Shown in pieces: positions 35,516-47,754 of a stretch of DNA of 64,000 nucleotides (positions are counted from its first letter, which is position 1; each line of letters starts with the position of its first letter). Below the pieces are notes generated by a model, which saw only the letters and a program-made list of their open reading frames with translations, made no database searches and was not told the DNA's origin. Origin of the DNA: Aphrophora alni (lineage: Eukaryota; Arthropoda; Insecta; Hemiptera; Aphrophoridae). The stretch lies in the NCBI GenBank assembly GCA_963513935.1, contig OY740765.1, positions 78,341,054 to 78,405,053 of the forward strand, written 5' to 3'. A program made the translations under genes and the position numbers.

Positions 35516-36235
35516 AGTAAAACCTTCATCCGCTTTACTCATGTTCGCAAACCAAATAGAGTCTGTACTCGCTTCGCCCGTATACTAAGCGAATGAGGTT
35601 CATTTTACTGTAGTTTATTGGCAACTACTTCCGAACTCTTATATTTACAAATTAACATACTTTTTTGGATTAAATCTTTGTATTAGACCAATATTTTATC
35701 AAACTATAAAGAACAAATTTTGAGAAATTATATTTTTACAGAGCCAACTTTGTTTTTATTTATTAGTGTTAATAATGGCATGTAAAAAAGCAACATTTTC
35801 AATATGATGGCTCATCAATGGAACATAGCAACTTCCGGTTTTCGGTAGGTTTAAGATAACTTTATTAGCACAAGCTCTTTTATCTAAAACGTTCAGAAAA
35901 AGTTATTCCACATTAACTAAATAAATGTAAATTTTTCATTTTTGATTTTTTTTTTTTTTTTTACGGAGCAGCGGTAACTAAACCGATATATGGGGCGCTT
36001 TTTACAACCCCTGTCACGTGCATTCCAATTAAATTAATATATTTTTAAAAAAATAAAAAAATATACAAAAATACAAAAAATTGCTTACATAATAGATTTC
36101 CATCAAAGATCTATTTTGTCTGGACTATAGCACACGAGGAAACAAAAATTAAAATCTGACATTTTACGAGATTTTAAATTAAAATTGTTATATTGGAGAA
36201 GCATCGTGGATACATCATAGTTCTTGTTCCAGTGT

Positions 36236-36411
36236 AATATTTGTTGTTCCTAAGTCCCACCTTAGTTGAGTAGTTAAAGGTGTGTTTTTGCAGCGGCGAA
36301 GACAATCTTTAGTGAGTTCGAGCCCCTGTTAGTCCCATACCATTTTCGTTCGGTTATGGTCCCATCCCCATTATTTTTACGAGTATAATGTTTGGACATA
36401 AAAAAAAAAAA
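36236..36411 (+). mobile_element. tRNA-derived SINE
   Basis: A tRNA-like head has an A-box-like TTAGTTGAGTAGTTAAAGG (about 36263-36281) and a B-box-like AGTTCGAGCCC (about 36319-36329). An unrelated body follows, then an A-run at about 36400-36411. This is the architecture of a pol III-transcribed SINE. Confidence 0.7.
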
Positions 36412-36419
36412 TTGTTGTT

Positions 36420-37929
36420 CCTCTGTGTTTTTTTATTTATTTCTTAAATAACTCAAAATTTTGAACGCTTACATAAAACGAAATATATAGGCCTAATGTC
36501 GATTTTTGTTTAATAGAGTTTAACGATTTTTACTTAACTTTAATGTAATAGCAGATATTTCTTGTTGAAACTCCATAACAAAAACCCGAAACAAGTTGCC
36601 GGACGATGCCGCAAGGCGAAACAATTGTAGCTCATTTATACTATTAAATATTTGAAACTTTAGGCTTTTGCTTTATTTATCCTTGGATTTTTACTTAGTT
36701 TTGATTTAATTTACAATATTAGTTGTCACTTGCCAAAAATTCGATTTTGGAGTTATCGCCGAAAAAGTGAAAATGAACAGTTCAGACCGTTATAGAAGGT
36801 CGAATATCGAAGGGATATCAATAAATTTTTAGTAAGATCTGAAGGTTCATGATCCAAACCCATTCTCACAAGCCCCATTTAATAAAGAAGAAGAAATAAA
36901 CGAAAGTGAGTAATACAAAACTTTCACAATTCATAAAATTTGATCTTTGTTTGATTTCGGTATATGCCTATTCTATGTTTGAGATATTATGGCTCACTTC
37001 TACTTTTTGACCTTCTGCAAGTCAAACTGGTATTTGTCGGGATATGTTGGTGAATACGTTTGGCCTGCTAACGATTTAGTTATTAGAAGAGTTCTAATAC
37101 TTCTACCCGTTTTCAGGTGTAGGTCTACACATGTGAAAACTTGATATTTACAGTTGTCAATTCCCAGGCGTAGGAAAACAAAACAATAGGTTTAGCAGTG
37201 CATGTGCATGCTGTGGTGGGACACCGGCTACACTATTTCACGGTCAATTAACACCGTGTCCGACGAAGTGTGGAGTGTGCAAAGCAGACATAATTAGTAA
37301 CACCTGCAAATACGTCCTGGAATAGCTACAATTAGGCTTAATATTTAGTAAACATTGCAACTGATTCCTTTAATTATTGAACGAAAGTGCTTGTAAATAC
37401 TTGATTGTTGAAACGTTGTTGAAAAATAAATTATTTGTTGTGAAAAGTGTATGTTTACGTCATTTAAGTAGTTCGAAACGCCCGTTCTAAAGGCAATGCG
37501 TTATAATCACTTTTGCCCTAATTATATTTTCATTCAAACCCTCTAACTTTAACTCATTGATGCCTTACAAATCCCATCTCATATTTTGTTTAGTATATAG
37601 TATACAAACCAATATCAAATTCAAACTTTGAGCACTAAAATAAATAAATATCAGTTTAAACAAAATACAATTTTTAATTAAACAAGTTAATAAGTTTGTT
37701 ACTTTATTCAAACAGTCTAATAAATGTGTTCATAGTCGGGAAATATAATTCAGGCTTAGAATAGACAATCACTAGCACTACAACCCGATCTGACCATCTA
37801 TCTCGATCCGGTGCCAAAGATCTTCAGTTTCGAGCAAGTATTTGATTAGCAACATTGTCCACTACTCTATCCATCTTAATTTAGGTCTACTCGACCTTCT
37901 TATTCTTTCTGGTCTTGTTTGGAGTTTTT
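36420..37929. other. No supported gene
   Basis: AT-rich, with a moderately GC-rich part near 37190-37290. No coding or repeat structure that I can support. Confidence 0.5.
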
Positions 37930-37960
37930 TATTTTTTTAAATTAATAATAATATTACCTT

Positions 37961-38032
37961 ATATGTCGTCTTGTGACTTGTTGTCGTATCTTTTATGACG
38001 ACATGTTTTCGGAGCCATAACTCCATCATCTG
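37961..38032 (-). ncRNA. Hammerhead-ribozyme-like motif, imperfect core
   Basis: On the minus strand CAGATGA (38032-38026) is followed by a short hairpin GGAG-TTATGG-CTCC and GAAA (38010-38007). Then ATGTCGTC pairs with GACGACAT about 26 nt later (near 37962-37970) to give stem III. Order and spacing match the hammerhead core (CUGANGA, stem II, GAAA, stem III). The U at position 4 of CUGANGA is A here, so self-cleavage is doubtful. Penelope elements are known to carry such motifs. Confidence 0.5.
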
Positions 38033-38159
38033 GTCTTATTTATTACTAAGAGATCGTCGTACATTAAAATAAATTACACATGCACATACCACTGACACAA
38101 ACACATGAGATTATTATTAGAACGTGATCGGTGAAGTACTAGTGGTATTATGTAAGGAG

Positions 38160-38540
38160 ACCTACCGAAGGTTATCTCTGTTTATCTTTTGCAAATGATC
38201 GACAGCTGTATCGTATAAATGGTGGGAGTGGAACGAAAGTTGCTCATTTAGGATTCGTCTGGTGTTCTATTGAATGCTTTATATATTTCATATTCTTCAC
38301 TAGTAATCGTTAGCTTCCCATTGGTACAAAACGTGTAAGACTTCTACAGTTGAGTGGAAGTCGCCTGGGATTCGGTTACATTCGGGGAGGTGTCGAGTAT
38401 AGTTGGATTTGGCGATGTTGGATCTGCTGTTGGGAAGATGTTCTTTGTACCGTTCACTGAACGCTCTCCCTGTTTGAACTATGTAGTATTTATTTCATTT
38501 GTGACAATTGATTTTGTAAGCTCCGAACTTTTTTTGTATT
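38160..38540 (-). pseudogene. Penelope GIY-YIG endonuclease domain, degenerate
   Basis: Minus-strand translation gives Y-K-I-N-C-H-K, a stop, then NKYYIVQTGRAFSERYKEHL. The second half of the family's GIY-YIG motif reads YYIVQTGR instead of YxIGQTxR, and the spacing to the RYKEH segment is normal. Further text includes ECNRIPGDFHSTVEVLHVL and TPDEILNEQLSFHSHHLYDT-like residues, with the frame broken by stops. In active elements the domain nicks the target DNA. An open frame on the opposite strand (38354-38557) is just its antisense. Confidence 0.8.
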
Positions 38541-38559
38541 GGGGTATTGGTTTTTAACA

Positions 38560-39790
38560 ATAAGTATAAGTTGCGAGAAACAAACAGATGATTGAGGGGG
38601 AAATTCTTTGTCTTCTTTATGTAATATGTTGTGAATGAAGACGTATATCACAATATTCTAATTTGGTTCAGTTCATAAAAGTCTTGTCTTAATAAGATAA
38701 TTTTAAATAAATTAGAGTTTAAGGGACTTATGAATGGACTTACTAAGTAAATACCTAAAGATTTCGTGGACGAAGAAATGAGAGTTTAATTACTTATTAT
38801 ATTTATATATATCCATGTTATAATAAGTTATGTATACGTGCGCGAGTCAAATTTAAATATTTGATCAAGTTTATATTAATTGCTTTATATTTTTTATTTA
38901 TGTAATGGTTGAATGTGAACAAGTTTGTATGCTTCAAATAACCTAACAGACGATCGCAAAGGCCATGGTAGATAATATGTTTGAAGTTAATAATAATTAA
39001 GTGTAATGATATAAAATGGTAAAAAAGCATTATTATTATATTTTTAAAACATTTAATATTTAACCTTTATCTTAGTTTCACCATATATAAACTGTTGAAG
39101 CCATCGTTTAAAGTCAAGGAGACCTGAAAAATAACATGTCCTCCAAGAGGAAATCTGAGCCCTAATATAATACAAGTAGTTGAATCTGTGGTTTAGTTAG
39201 GGAAACCATTTCACTGTTCTTACTTAGATCTCCAAGATGGACAGTTTTGTGCATCCTTGAATCCAAAAAGATTTTTTTTTTTTTACAAATTATCTGTCTC
39301 TATGTACGTCTGTCGGTAACGGTTTTTTCAGAAACAGTTTGACTAATTTTGTTAACCATTGTATCTAAGTGTTTATTTTACTTTAATTATGCTCGCAAAC
39401 TATAATTACCATATTCAACTTTTTTTGGTACCTGCTATAATATGAAAATTGTACACATTTTCCAAAAATAATTATCAATATGTAACATTTTTTGCAAGAA
39501 ATTGTTAGTTTCCAGCATGTTTCACTAATTTCAAACATACGGATTGTAATCACATGGTAGCCTATTTGTTTTTAACAAACTCACTGAAATCCGTCCGGAA
39601 CAACCTCTTCAATGTCTTAACTCTAACTTCTTCTGCCACCAGCTGGTCGTCCTTCCACGTAAACGAACAGTCACTCAATCACCATGTGATCGAATATTAT
39701 TGGCAACTTTCAATGTCCTGCGACTCGTTCCATCTTTATCCAAAGCTCCAACAATCGCCTCTTCTTTTTCTGACTTTTTGAGCGTAATCC
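38560..39790. other. No supported gene
   Basis: AT-rich. Coding-like text at 39560-39780 (+) could not be assigned to any family. Confidence 0.4.
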
Positions 39791-39794
39791 CATC

Positions 39795-40060
39795 TTAAAA
39801 ATATACCTGTTTGGTTTAGTAGCTAGAACTTTTACTTTCTGTACGACCGGTACCGGGTTCAATGTCCATGGGGGCCTAAAAAATGTTCGGTGTTGACTCA
39901 GCATCAAAACATTAGAGGTTAAGTGGAAAGTTACGACTAGCAACGAACCCTGGTTACGAAAGCTTGAGTTACGGCGACGATACTTGATTAAAAGCCATCT
40001 CGCATAACATCCCACAATGGTCTGTTGCGCCAATGATTTATTATTATTAAAAATATACTA
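39795..40060 (+). mobile_element. tRNA-derived SINE
   Basis: The head has an A-box-like TGGTTTAGTAGCTAGAA (about 39811-39827) and a B-box-like GGGTTCAATGTCC (about 39856-39868), followed by an unrelated body and a short TTATTATTATTAAAA tail near 40040-40055. Minus-strand open frames across it are antisense of the head. Confidence 0.65.
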
Positions 40061-40743
40061 ATTATAACCTAAAATAATAAGTTTTTAACTTCAACGACTC
40101 TTCAACCTGTCAATCTTGTCAGACCGAGGATTATCTTTAGAACAAATATAGTGCTGAAATTCATTATTCTCAATCCAGTAAGAGACTCTCCGAGCGCCAT
40201 TGTTGATCTTGATGAAGGTTTATAAGATACTAACAAACAAAAACTATTGGGCAGTCGCAGATACGACATCGGGGTCGTCGATTTCACTTGTTGCTGTCAA
40301 CCGTCATTGTGTGTGTGTGTGTTTATTTTCCTTCCCCTTTTTTCCTTTCTCACATATTATACGTAGTAAAGAGAAAGTTATGTGAGATGGGTAAAAAACT
40401 GGTGTCAAAAAAAATGGTTTTGGGAATGATGACTGTCTGTAGGTTTGTTGTCTACAGTCTGAATTGGTATAATGATTTTAAACACATTTTGTATGTAGCC
40501 TAGATATATTTTGGCCATACTTCGGGAACTTTTTTTTTTTTTTCATTTTTACTGACAACTACCGAACTGGGACTTTTGGCAGCGAATAGTTTGGTTGGTA
40601 ATTCAATTGTGAATGGATGCGTGAGAAAGTTTGTAAAATGTTTTTGTACCATTTATTGTTAGCCTATTATTATTTGTGTGGAATGACAACACACATCTCA
40701 GCTTTCACCTTTAGTCAAGGAAACTGCCGAGGTGGTTATAGCT

Positions 40744-40959
40744 TGTTCACTCTCGGATTGCGGCTGGCGAAGGGTTTCTACCTTCCCCGGTCCCACTCAC
40801 GCACGCACACTCACCTTACACCAGGCCAAATTCTCAGAAATTCACAAGTCAACGTCTGGTCTTAACCCCCTCCAGGGCAACGCCCTCGTTTGTGTGCGTG
40901 AGGGCTGCGTTTGTGTGTGAGCGACCGACCCTTCGCCAGCCGCAATCCGAGAGTGAACA
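40744..40959. mobile_element. MITE with perfect 32-bp terminal inverted repeats
   Basis: Positions 40744-40775 (TGTTCACTCTCGGATTGCGG then CTGGCGAAGGGT) are the exact reverse complement of 40928-40959. Inside, CACTCACGCACGCACAC and GTGTGCGTGAGGGC also pair, so the 216-bp unit can fold into a long hairpin. The arms are much more GC-rich than the surroundings. No target duplication is obvious. The perfect arms suggest a recent insertion. Confidence 0.85.
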
Positions 40960-42729
40960 GAATATTTATACTATCAAGGGGCGAACGTCCTACCACTCAT
41001 AGAGGACATTTCATCATTGACTGTAGAAGACAGCGACTTGTAGCATAATTACCTTTTAAACTTCCGGACATCTGTTTGTTTAGAGATTAAATTTTTAGAG
41101 TGATATTGAAAAGAAAAAAATACCAAGTTTCATTATAAATTTTAAGTGTTCACTGCAACCTTTCTAGAGCAATATTAATTAAAAGAACTTAGACTAATAG
41201 TTCAGTCGAGAGATAGTGAAAATATGTTTGGACTCTTACTGGGCTTCAATTAACTATTTTCTTTTTTTTTTAATTAGTACTTTATGACAAAATTTGTTTC
41301 TATAGGCAAATTTTTGAAAGTTATTTCAATGATGTTTTAATTAATTTATTGATTTTAACGCTGATACATTATTTTACCAATCTAGTATTATTGATTAAAT
41401 AATCATTTAATGAAATACATTTTTATATACATTATATACCCAAAATATATATATTAAAATTACTTGAAAATTTTTATTTTTCTATTAAATGCTGTTTAAA
41501 TGTATCATTAACTTTCACATTTAAAACATTTTGATTATCGCATGAAACAGTTGTGAGATATGAAAACTTATAACGGATTCTTATGGTTCTATATTTTCTG
41601 ATTTAGAATTTGCAAGAGATAGTATAAATACCTTATGTTTGAACTACAATGGAACTATTTTATTCAAGAAAATCGATTTATTTGTTTTGGTAAGAACCCC
41701 AAATTTTTTTGACATTTAAGTTTTACATGAATTAGAACTCACTGTCGAAAAACATTATAGGCCTATACCAATTCGGGTTAAAATCGATCAAATTATTTCT
41801 GAGAAAACAACGCTGACAAATATTTAATACTACATTATTTCACCAAAAATTTATATATTTATATAATTCCTAACATACATTTTATAACCCTCGCAATACT
41901 TTCTCTATACTATGAGTATTGAGAAAGTAAAAGTTAGTATCGTTTTCAATATCATTCGGTTGTGGGAAACACAGTTTTGAGCTAGAGTGTACATTGAACG
42001 TTGAACCCCTAGTAATAGAATGATTAATATATTCTTGTTGCCTTGGCAACAATACCCTGTTTTATACCACAATTTATTTGATATGGTTGCTAACCAATGA
42101 AAAGTCACGAAATCCTTGGTCAACAAAACGAAAAGATAAAAGGAAAGAAGCATACACATTAATTTGTTTTATACATACTATTTTTGTTGTATTCATTGAA
42201 ATTATTATATTTTTAGAACAGTTATTATGTACTAGCATTTAAAAAAATGAACATCGATATGGGGAAATCTAGAAATATTAATTTCAATATCTCTAGAATT
42301 ACCTTTTTCAATTGTTGGAACAGAAAAATACTCAGTCAATGATAGAATGCGAGTTTCTGTGTGGTTCAGTTCGTCTGCCGATTTCTATCTTAGAATTAAT
42401 ATATTAAATACATCATTTGTAAGAAATTAACTTTTACAAGCTCAAGTAGATGAAAAGCTATTACCAAAAAACATTTTATCTAGCTAACTTTAAAAAAATA
42501 TATGTCCAAGTTTTTAATCATGTGGATGTAAACACCCTAACCGTGTTTTGGTTACTGAAAATGTAATATAAAGAAATAAACAAAACCAAAAACAAAATAG
42601 TTTATAGAAATTTATGATAAGCGCCTTGCTAAGAAATATATAATGTGTAGGCCTACCGCTTTCACAACTATTTTAGACAACATCTCGTAAAAACCAAACC
42701 AAAAAATAGCACTCATAATACTAAAAAGT
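40960..42729. other. No supported gene
   Basis: AT-rich. Contains a hairpin TACTTTCTCTATACT / AGTATTGAGAAAGTA at about 41897-41930 and an X-box-like palindrome at 42037. Otherwise nothing recognised. Confidence 0.5.
42037..42050. promoter_or_regulatory. X-box-like palindrome (RFX-site consensus)
   Basis: GTTGCCTTGGCAAC is a perfect match to the RFX-factor X-box pattern GTTRCC(N)RGYAAC. About 40 bp away come GGTTGCTAACC and CCAAT. Such sites mark promoters of ciliary genes in animals. No adjacent coding exon was found, so the role is unproven. Confidence 0.3.
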
Positions 42730-43410
42730 ATCATTTACTTTTAAGTTGTTAAAAATTCGATTATTGGAGCTATTATTGCAATTTTTTTATAATTTTGAAG
42801 TTATATTTTTAACAATGTTGTTTGGTTTAGTATGTAGCTCTAAATTCCTGTAAGATTGGGAAACAGCTACATGGTGATATGTATTATTCACTTTTAAGTT
42901 GTTAAAATTCCGATTGAGATATTATTACAGATTTATTTATAATTTTTAGGTTACCTTTTTAACAATGTAATTTTATTTTAGTATGCAGCTCATTTTGATA
43001 CGTATCATATAGTCATACACTTCTAACTTGTTAAAATTTCAATTATTGGAGCTATTATTGCAATTTTTTTATAATTTTGAGATTATATTTTTATCAATGT
43101 TGTTTGGTTTAGTACGTAGCTCTAAATTCCTGTAAGATTGGGCAAACAGCTACATGGTGATACATATCCTCCAATTCTAACTAATTAAAATTCTGATTAT
43201 TGAAGCTATTATTGCAGTTTTTTATAATTTTGAGGTTATATATTTTTTTAAATGTTGTTTGGTTTAGTACATAGCTCTAAATTTCTGTAAGATTCGACAA
43301 ACAGCTACATAGTGATATGTATCACATCACTTTTAGATTTTTCAAATTCCGATTATTGGTGCTATTATTGCAGATTTAAAAAAGAATTATAAGGTTATAT
43401 TTTTTATTTT
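42730..43410. repeat. Tandem array, ~155-bp period, five units
   Basis: GATTATTGGAGCTATTATTG-like anchors lie at 42759, 42912, 43041, 43195 and 43351 (spacings 153, 129, 154 and 156). Each unit also has TTTATAATTTTGAGGTTATA, TTTGGTTTAGTACGTAGCTC, TAAATTCCTGTAAGATTGGG and CAGCTACATGGTGATA. The third spacing is shortened by a deletion in the second unit. Confidence 0.9.
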
Positions 43411-43789
43411 ATTTTTTGTTATTGAAAATGTGCTTATATTTTTTATTGACGAGAAGACATTTGGTCCTCATTGGATGCTAATTTTAAAAGTGCATAATGT
43501 GAGTTTTTCTGGAACAATGTTCAGCTAACAAATTATTCTTATAAACTTATTTTTTTGGAATAAAAAAATCACCTGTCATTTTTAAATATCCCATTTTTAT
43601 GGTTAGAACTTGTCTAAAGGTTTATAAAACCTAGTTTATGTATTAAATATGAGCAAAAATAAAATAAAAATTACGACCTCTAAAGCGTTTACTAATATAT
43701 CTGTATACAGAGTGGGAAATAATTTCTGCAACTTATGACTAATTTTGTACCAGTGATAGATAGACACTTATACTAGCATCAAACCAGGA

Positions 43790-44480
43790 ATGCAGCTAAA
43801 TGAAGGGTCCCTTCACTCACACAAGTGCAGAGGATTAGGGTGTCCAGTGACCTACCCCAAAGCCAATGGTATGAGTCACCTACTGGGCTTAACTTTATAA
43901 AGCCTTAATTAATTTGTTTGATATTTGAAAATAAAATCTATAATGTATTTTTATTCTACATATAATTAGAACAAAAATGAAACAAGGTATAGTTTACTGA
44001 ATTATGGCCCAAAATCAACAATGTTACAATTACTGTTTTAATCATATTTATTCATACATACCTTATCACAACGTAAATAATAAAAAAAAATATGGTCTAT
44101 ACTGTTATTATTATATTTTGCTACTTTATTTCATTAAAATAGAAAATTACATATTTTTCGATATAGATAGTGTTGTTTATTCACACTTATAAGTCGTCAT
44201 GCTGTCATTCATTTTGTACCAAACATTGTTGATTTTGGACTCTATTGTAGTATATTATTATACAATGTTTGGTCTTATATTTCTTGTAATGAAGTGTAGA
44301 ATAAAAATGTATTGCAGATTTAATTTTAAAATATCAAATGAAATATTGATTAAGTGAAGCACAGTTACTCATATGGGTGGTCCACTGCAATTACCAGCCA
44401 GTCCTAATATTATTTGCACCTGTGTGTGATGGTGCTTCTAATAGAGTGAGGCGACCCTCCATTCAGCCTCATTCCCCATA
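43790..44480. mobile_element. Fold-back element, ~690 bp
   Basis: The left arm (43790 to about 44030) matches the reverse complement of the right arm (about 44215-44480) imperfectly. Pairs include TGTAGAATAAAAATACATTA / TGTAGAATAAAAATGTATTG; CCTAATCCTCTGCACTTGTG / CCTAATATTATTTGCACCTG; GGGACCCTTCATTTAGCTGC / GGCGACCCTCCATTCAGCCT; and CCAAAATCAACAATGTT / CATTGTTGATTTTGG near the centre. No ORF. Superfamily unknown. Confidence 0.7.
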
Positions 44481-45958
44481 TGGTAATAATATAATACCTT
44501 ACTTTTATAATTTTTCATGAATCAGTTCCTTTACCTTTATATTTGGTTTTGTCCCCCATTTTGAGAGTGGGAAAAATGTGGCAACTCAAAAATTTTAAGT
44601 GACAACATCCATTTTGTTACTCATCATTTTGAAAGTCTCACGAAGAAAAGAAAACTGGCGGAAAGAAAATAACTATGATTACCCTAACCAAAATGGTGTG
44701 GACTCAAATTTGAATAAGACCCTCAGTTTCACGACAGGAACAGAAATACAGATTATAGGCATTAAATTACAGTCTTAATGTGTTAGACACTCTTAACGAC
44801 AGGTTCTTGGGTTTTTTTATTAGGAGGGATGGCTCTGGTTTTCTACCCAGCAAGAAGTCCTAATTCGACTCCTGGATTTTCTTGTATAGCTATGTTCAGA
44901 TCATAGTCTATGCATAGAAGATCACTGAAATATTTTTCATTGATAAGTATTACAAATTACAGTTGTGACTGAAGGGTATATGGCTATCAATTGCTGAGAC
45001 ATACCAGTCAATATCTATGACTAAATAAAATCAGATTAAATACCTCTGGCACCATGACTTTAAACAACCTATTTTGTGCAACTGAACCTCAAGAGCTTAA
45101 GTATGCAGAATTTTCTCCTCAACTACTTTTAACAGTCTAAAGAGTTATTCATTATTCAGTAGGAGATGAGCTCTAAACATCTTCAGTCTTTTGCTAGTAA
45201 ACATGAGTCAATCAGTCAGACAAAGATGTGGCCAGAGTTCCAACATCTAGCCTACATAATCTACACACAAGGTTTCCATCCATTTGTCTGTGATTAGGAG
45301 ACTAATTGAAAATGAGTTGGACATATTCTAGTCACTCTATACATGAGACACATTAACATTCACATGATGGTTTATAGAGCATAATTAAATATTTTATTAA
45401 CATATATATAAAAACATGATTTTTGTTTAACGCTAAGAGAAACCACCGGGCTCACAGACTGCCATTTGCTATTTGCTATTTGCCATTTTTTTTTTATAAA
45501 TGAAAAATCTTTATTATTTCTTCCATTATAAAATACAAAATACAATACCACATTTTACATGTGCATAAATAGAAATAATAACCACCTAGGTTATTTACAA
45601 AGATAAAATAAATATTTTAGGCTTGTTTCAAAATCATTCTTGTATTTATTAGATTATATTCAATGATTTTACACTATTAAAAATACTTTAAATAAGAAAA
45701 AAAACATTAAAGGTGACAACCCTCAATATATACAAACCTACATACTGTACTTTATTTTAAAAGTAATAACATAAATTGTAGCATATGTTTCTTTTTTTAC
45801 TCTATTTCATTTTTGTATAGGCTAATTTACCATTAAATTTACACTGTTAAAAAATACTTTTAATTACAAAAACATGTAGGATAAATACAACAAAATATTA
45901 TATAATAGAGACGAAATTTAATAGTAACAACTTACATGTAAAAAGAGGTTTTCTTCTA

Positions 45959-47571
45959 TCATTCACTTTTTTTGACACATTCTACACAAAGTTTCTTGCT
46001 GCATTCCAGACAAATTGCTTTATTGCAGGCAATGCACATGAGCCTGTTTTCTTTTCTTCTGATATGGACATGATGAGCAAGTTTTCCTTTTATTCATCTG
46101 ATCACTTACGACTTCTGGTTCTTGTTCTTGTGGCTGCTCCTGCTATTCTTGTTGATGTTGCCACCACTGCCACTGCTCTCTCTGCTGGTCAGGCTGATCT
46201 TCTGTCAAAACATTTTGTATGCTTGATTTCAAGTCCCATGGGAGGGTCAATGTTGCAAGCCGTTTACGGAGATTGGGAGCAATCAGCTCATGTCCCAGCT
46301 GCTTGATTAACTTAAATCTTGTCATCTGCGTTGTGTCTTTCAAACTCACATATATTATAAATGAGTTGATATATCCAATATTTAACATTCTGTAGAATAC
46401 AACAAAGGGCCATCGTCTAGTTTTTCTGCTGAATGTGAAAACTGCACATTTCATATCTAATAGATCAACTTTGCATTTTGTTTTGTTGTAATAATATATA
46501 ATTTCAGGCTTCTTTTTCTGTTGATTGATTTGAAGACTATGATGAATAGTTGATGTCAGTAAAACGGCCCTATTCTTCTTAGGTACAAAGCTAATAAATA
46601 TAGTTGGCCTTCTGAATCCATACAGGGTTGAACAAACTGGTCTTTTCGGGCTAGGTAGGAACTCCATTGGAATTTTTTTTCCCTTTTTCACTGTTCCATA
46701 TGTCAATTTTCTTTTTATTAATTCATCAATAACTATTATTGATGAGAAATAGTAGTCAACAGTGACATTTCTGTTAGACCCTTCCATAGGTTTGCAAACA
46801 CGAAGTATAGCTTGAGTAGGAACACTCAATTTATTCTCCTCTTCATATAGAAATACACTGTCACTCACCTTGTCTGTGTATACTTAAATTGTAAGCACAT
46901 ATGAGGTTCTTGCATCCACTAAACATATAACTTGTATCCTGTATTTTTTAGGTTTCTACTGCATATAAATTTAAAACTCCATCTACCTCTAAAAGGTTTC
47001 AGCATCTCATCTACTGTCACCTCAGACCTCACACAATAAACACTTGTACAATTCAATATAAATTTGGAAAATTTCTCTGATATGAATGCAGCCTTATCGT
47101 GTTGTTTTCTTTGGGTCCTTGTGTTGCAATCTTCAAACCATAGACAAGATGTAAGAATCACATATCGTTTCTCTGACATTGTAGCTGATAATATTGTCTT
47201 TGGCAAACATGATAATATTGTCTTTAATAATAGCTGGTACATGAGTCTTTGGAAAACAAAGAAAAATTTTTCTCATCATTCGATTTCAGGACTGAAGACA
47301 GTAGTAGACCTAAGAGAGCATTTATGTCTTCAGAACAAGTGGTTCTGTAGTTACTTCTGTTTGTACCCTCACCTAGGTTTGTCCTCATGTTTTGCAGTTT
47401 TACATTAGTATTATCTACTATTTTATTGATAATTTCATTATCAAATAATAATTTCCAAACATTTGACTTTAAAGGGTTATTTCCTAATGCCTTTGCTCTG
47501 CCTCGTAACCCGTTAGGCCAGTCAACTTCATCCCTACTAGGATCATCAGCACCATTGTCATCATTTTCCAA
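45959..47571 (-). pseudogene. piggyBac transposase, nearly full length, frameshifted
   Basis: The minus-strand product runs from an acidic N-terminus (47571, ENDDNGADDPSRDEVDWP) through 47242-46919 (MSEKRYVILTSCLWFED, later VTVDEMLKPFRGR with catalytic Asp 1), a short stretch near 46890 (LVDARTSYVLTI, Asp 2), and 46868-46143 (GSNRNVTVDYYFSS, Asp 3; then CKVDLLDMKCA and SRKTRRWPFVVFY, the Asp region of the insertion domain). It ends in a Cys-rich finger (MCIACNKAICLECSKKLC) at about 46020-45959. At least three frame breaks separate these pieces: near 47230, near 46890-46868, and before the Cys finger. Catalytic residues and the C-terminal targeting domain are preserved as codons, so decay is recent. 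Two plus-strand open frames across it (46064-46306, 47064-47408) are antisense shadows. Confidence 0.85.
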
Positions 47572-47694
47572 AAGTCTATGAATCTTGTCCCTATAACATT
47601 AATATTAATTCTATGAAATTCTATGGATCCTTTACACTAATTGCCCGAGCCATATTTCAATAATATACAATAAAAAAAGTCAATTAAACAGTTG

Positions 47695-47696
<2 letters not shown>

Positions 47697-47750
<54 letters not shown>

Positions 47751-47754
47751 ATAT
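47697..47754. repeat. (TA)n microsatellite
   Basis: Pure TA dinucleotide run with two A insertions. Similar runs occur at 49716-49758 and 57553-57582. Confidence 0.95.

Larger units (their letters stand above)
37930..38540 (-). mobile_element. Penelope-like element 3' fragment
   Basis: A GIY-YIG endonuclease-like segment (38540 down to about 38160) is followed downstream on the same strand by a hammerhead-ribozyme-like fold (38032-37961). Both features are characteristic of Penelope-like retroelements. No reverse transcriptase text could be found upstream on the minus strand, so the copy is 5'-truncated. Confidence 0.75.

Noticed and set aside
38354..38557. Plus-strand 67-codon open frame
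   Set aside because: Antisense of the Penelope GIY-YIG remnant.
39710..40033. Minus-strand 107-codon open frame
   Set aside because: Runs antisense through a tRNA-derived SINE head; no protein family recognised.
41897..41930. Short hairpin considered as a microRNA precursor
   Set aside because: The arms are only about 15 bases with mismatches, too short for a normal precursor, and there is no conservation evidence.
46064..46306. Plus-strand open frame at 46064-46306
   Set aside because: Antisense of the piggyBac element 1 transposase C-terminus.
47064..47408. Plus-strand 114-codon open frame
   Set aside because: Antisense of the piggyBac element 1 transposase core.
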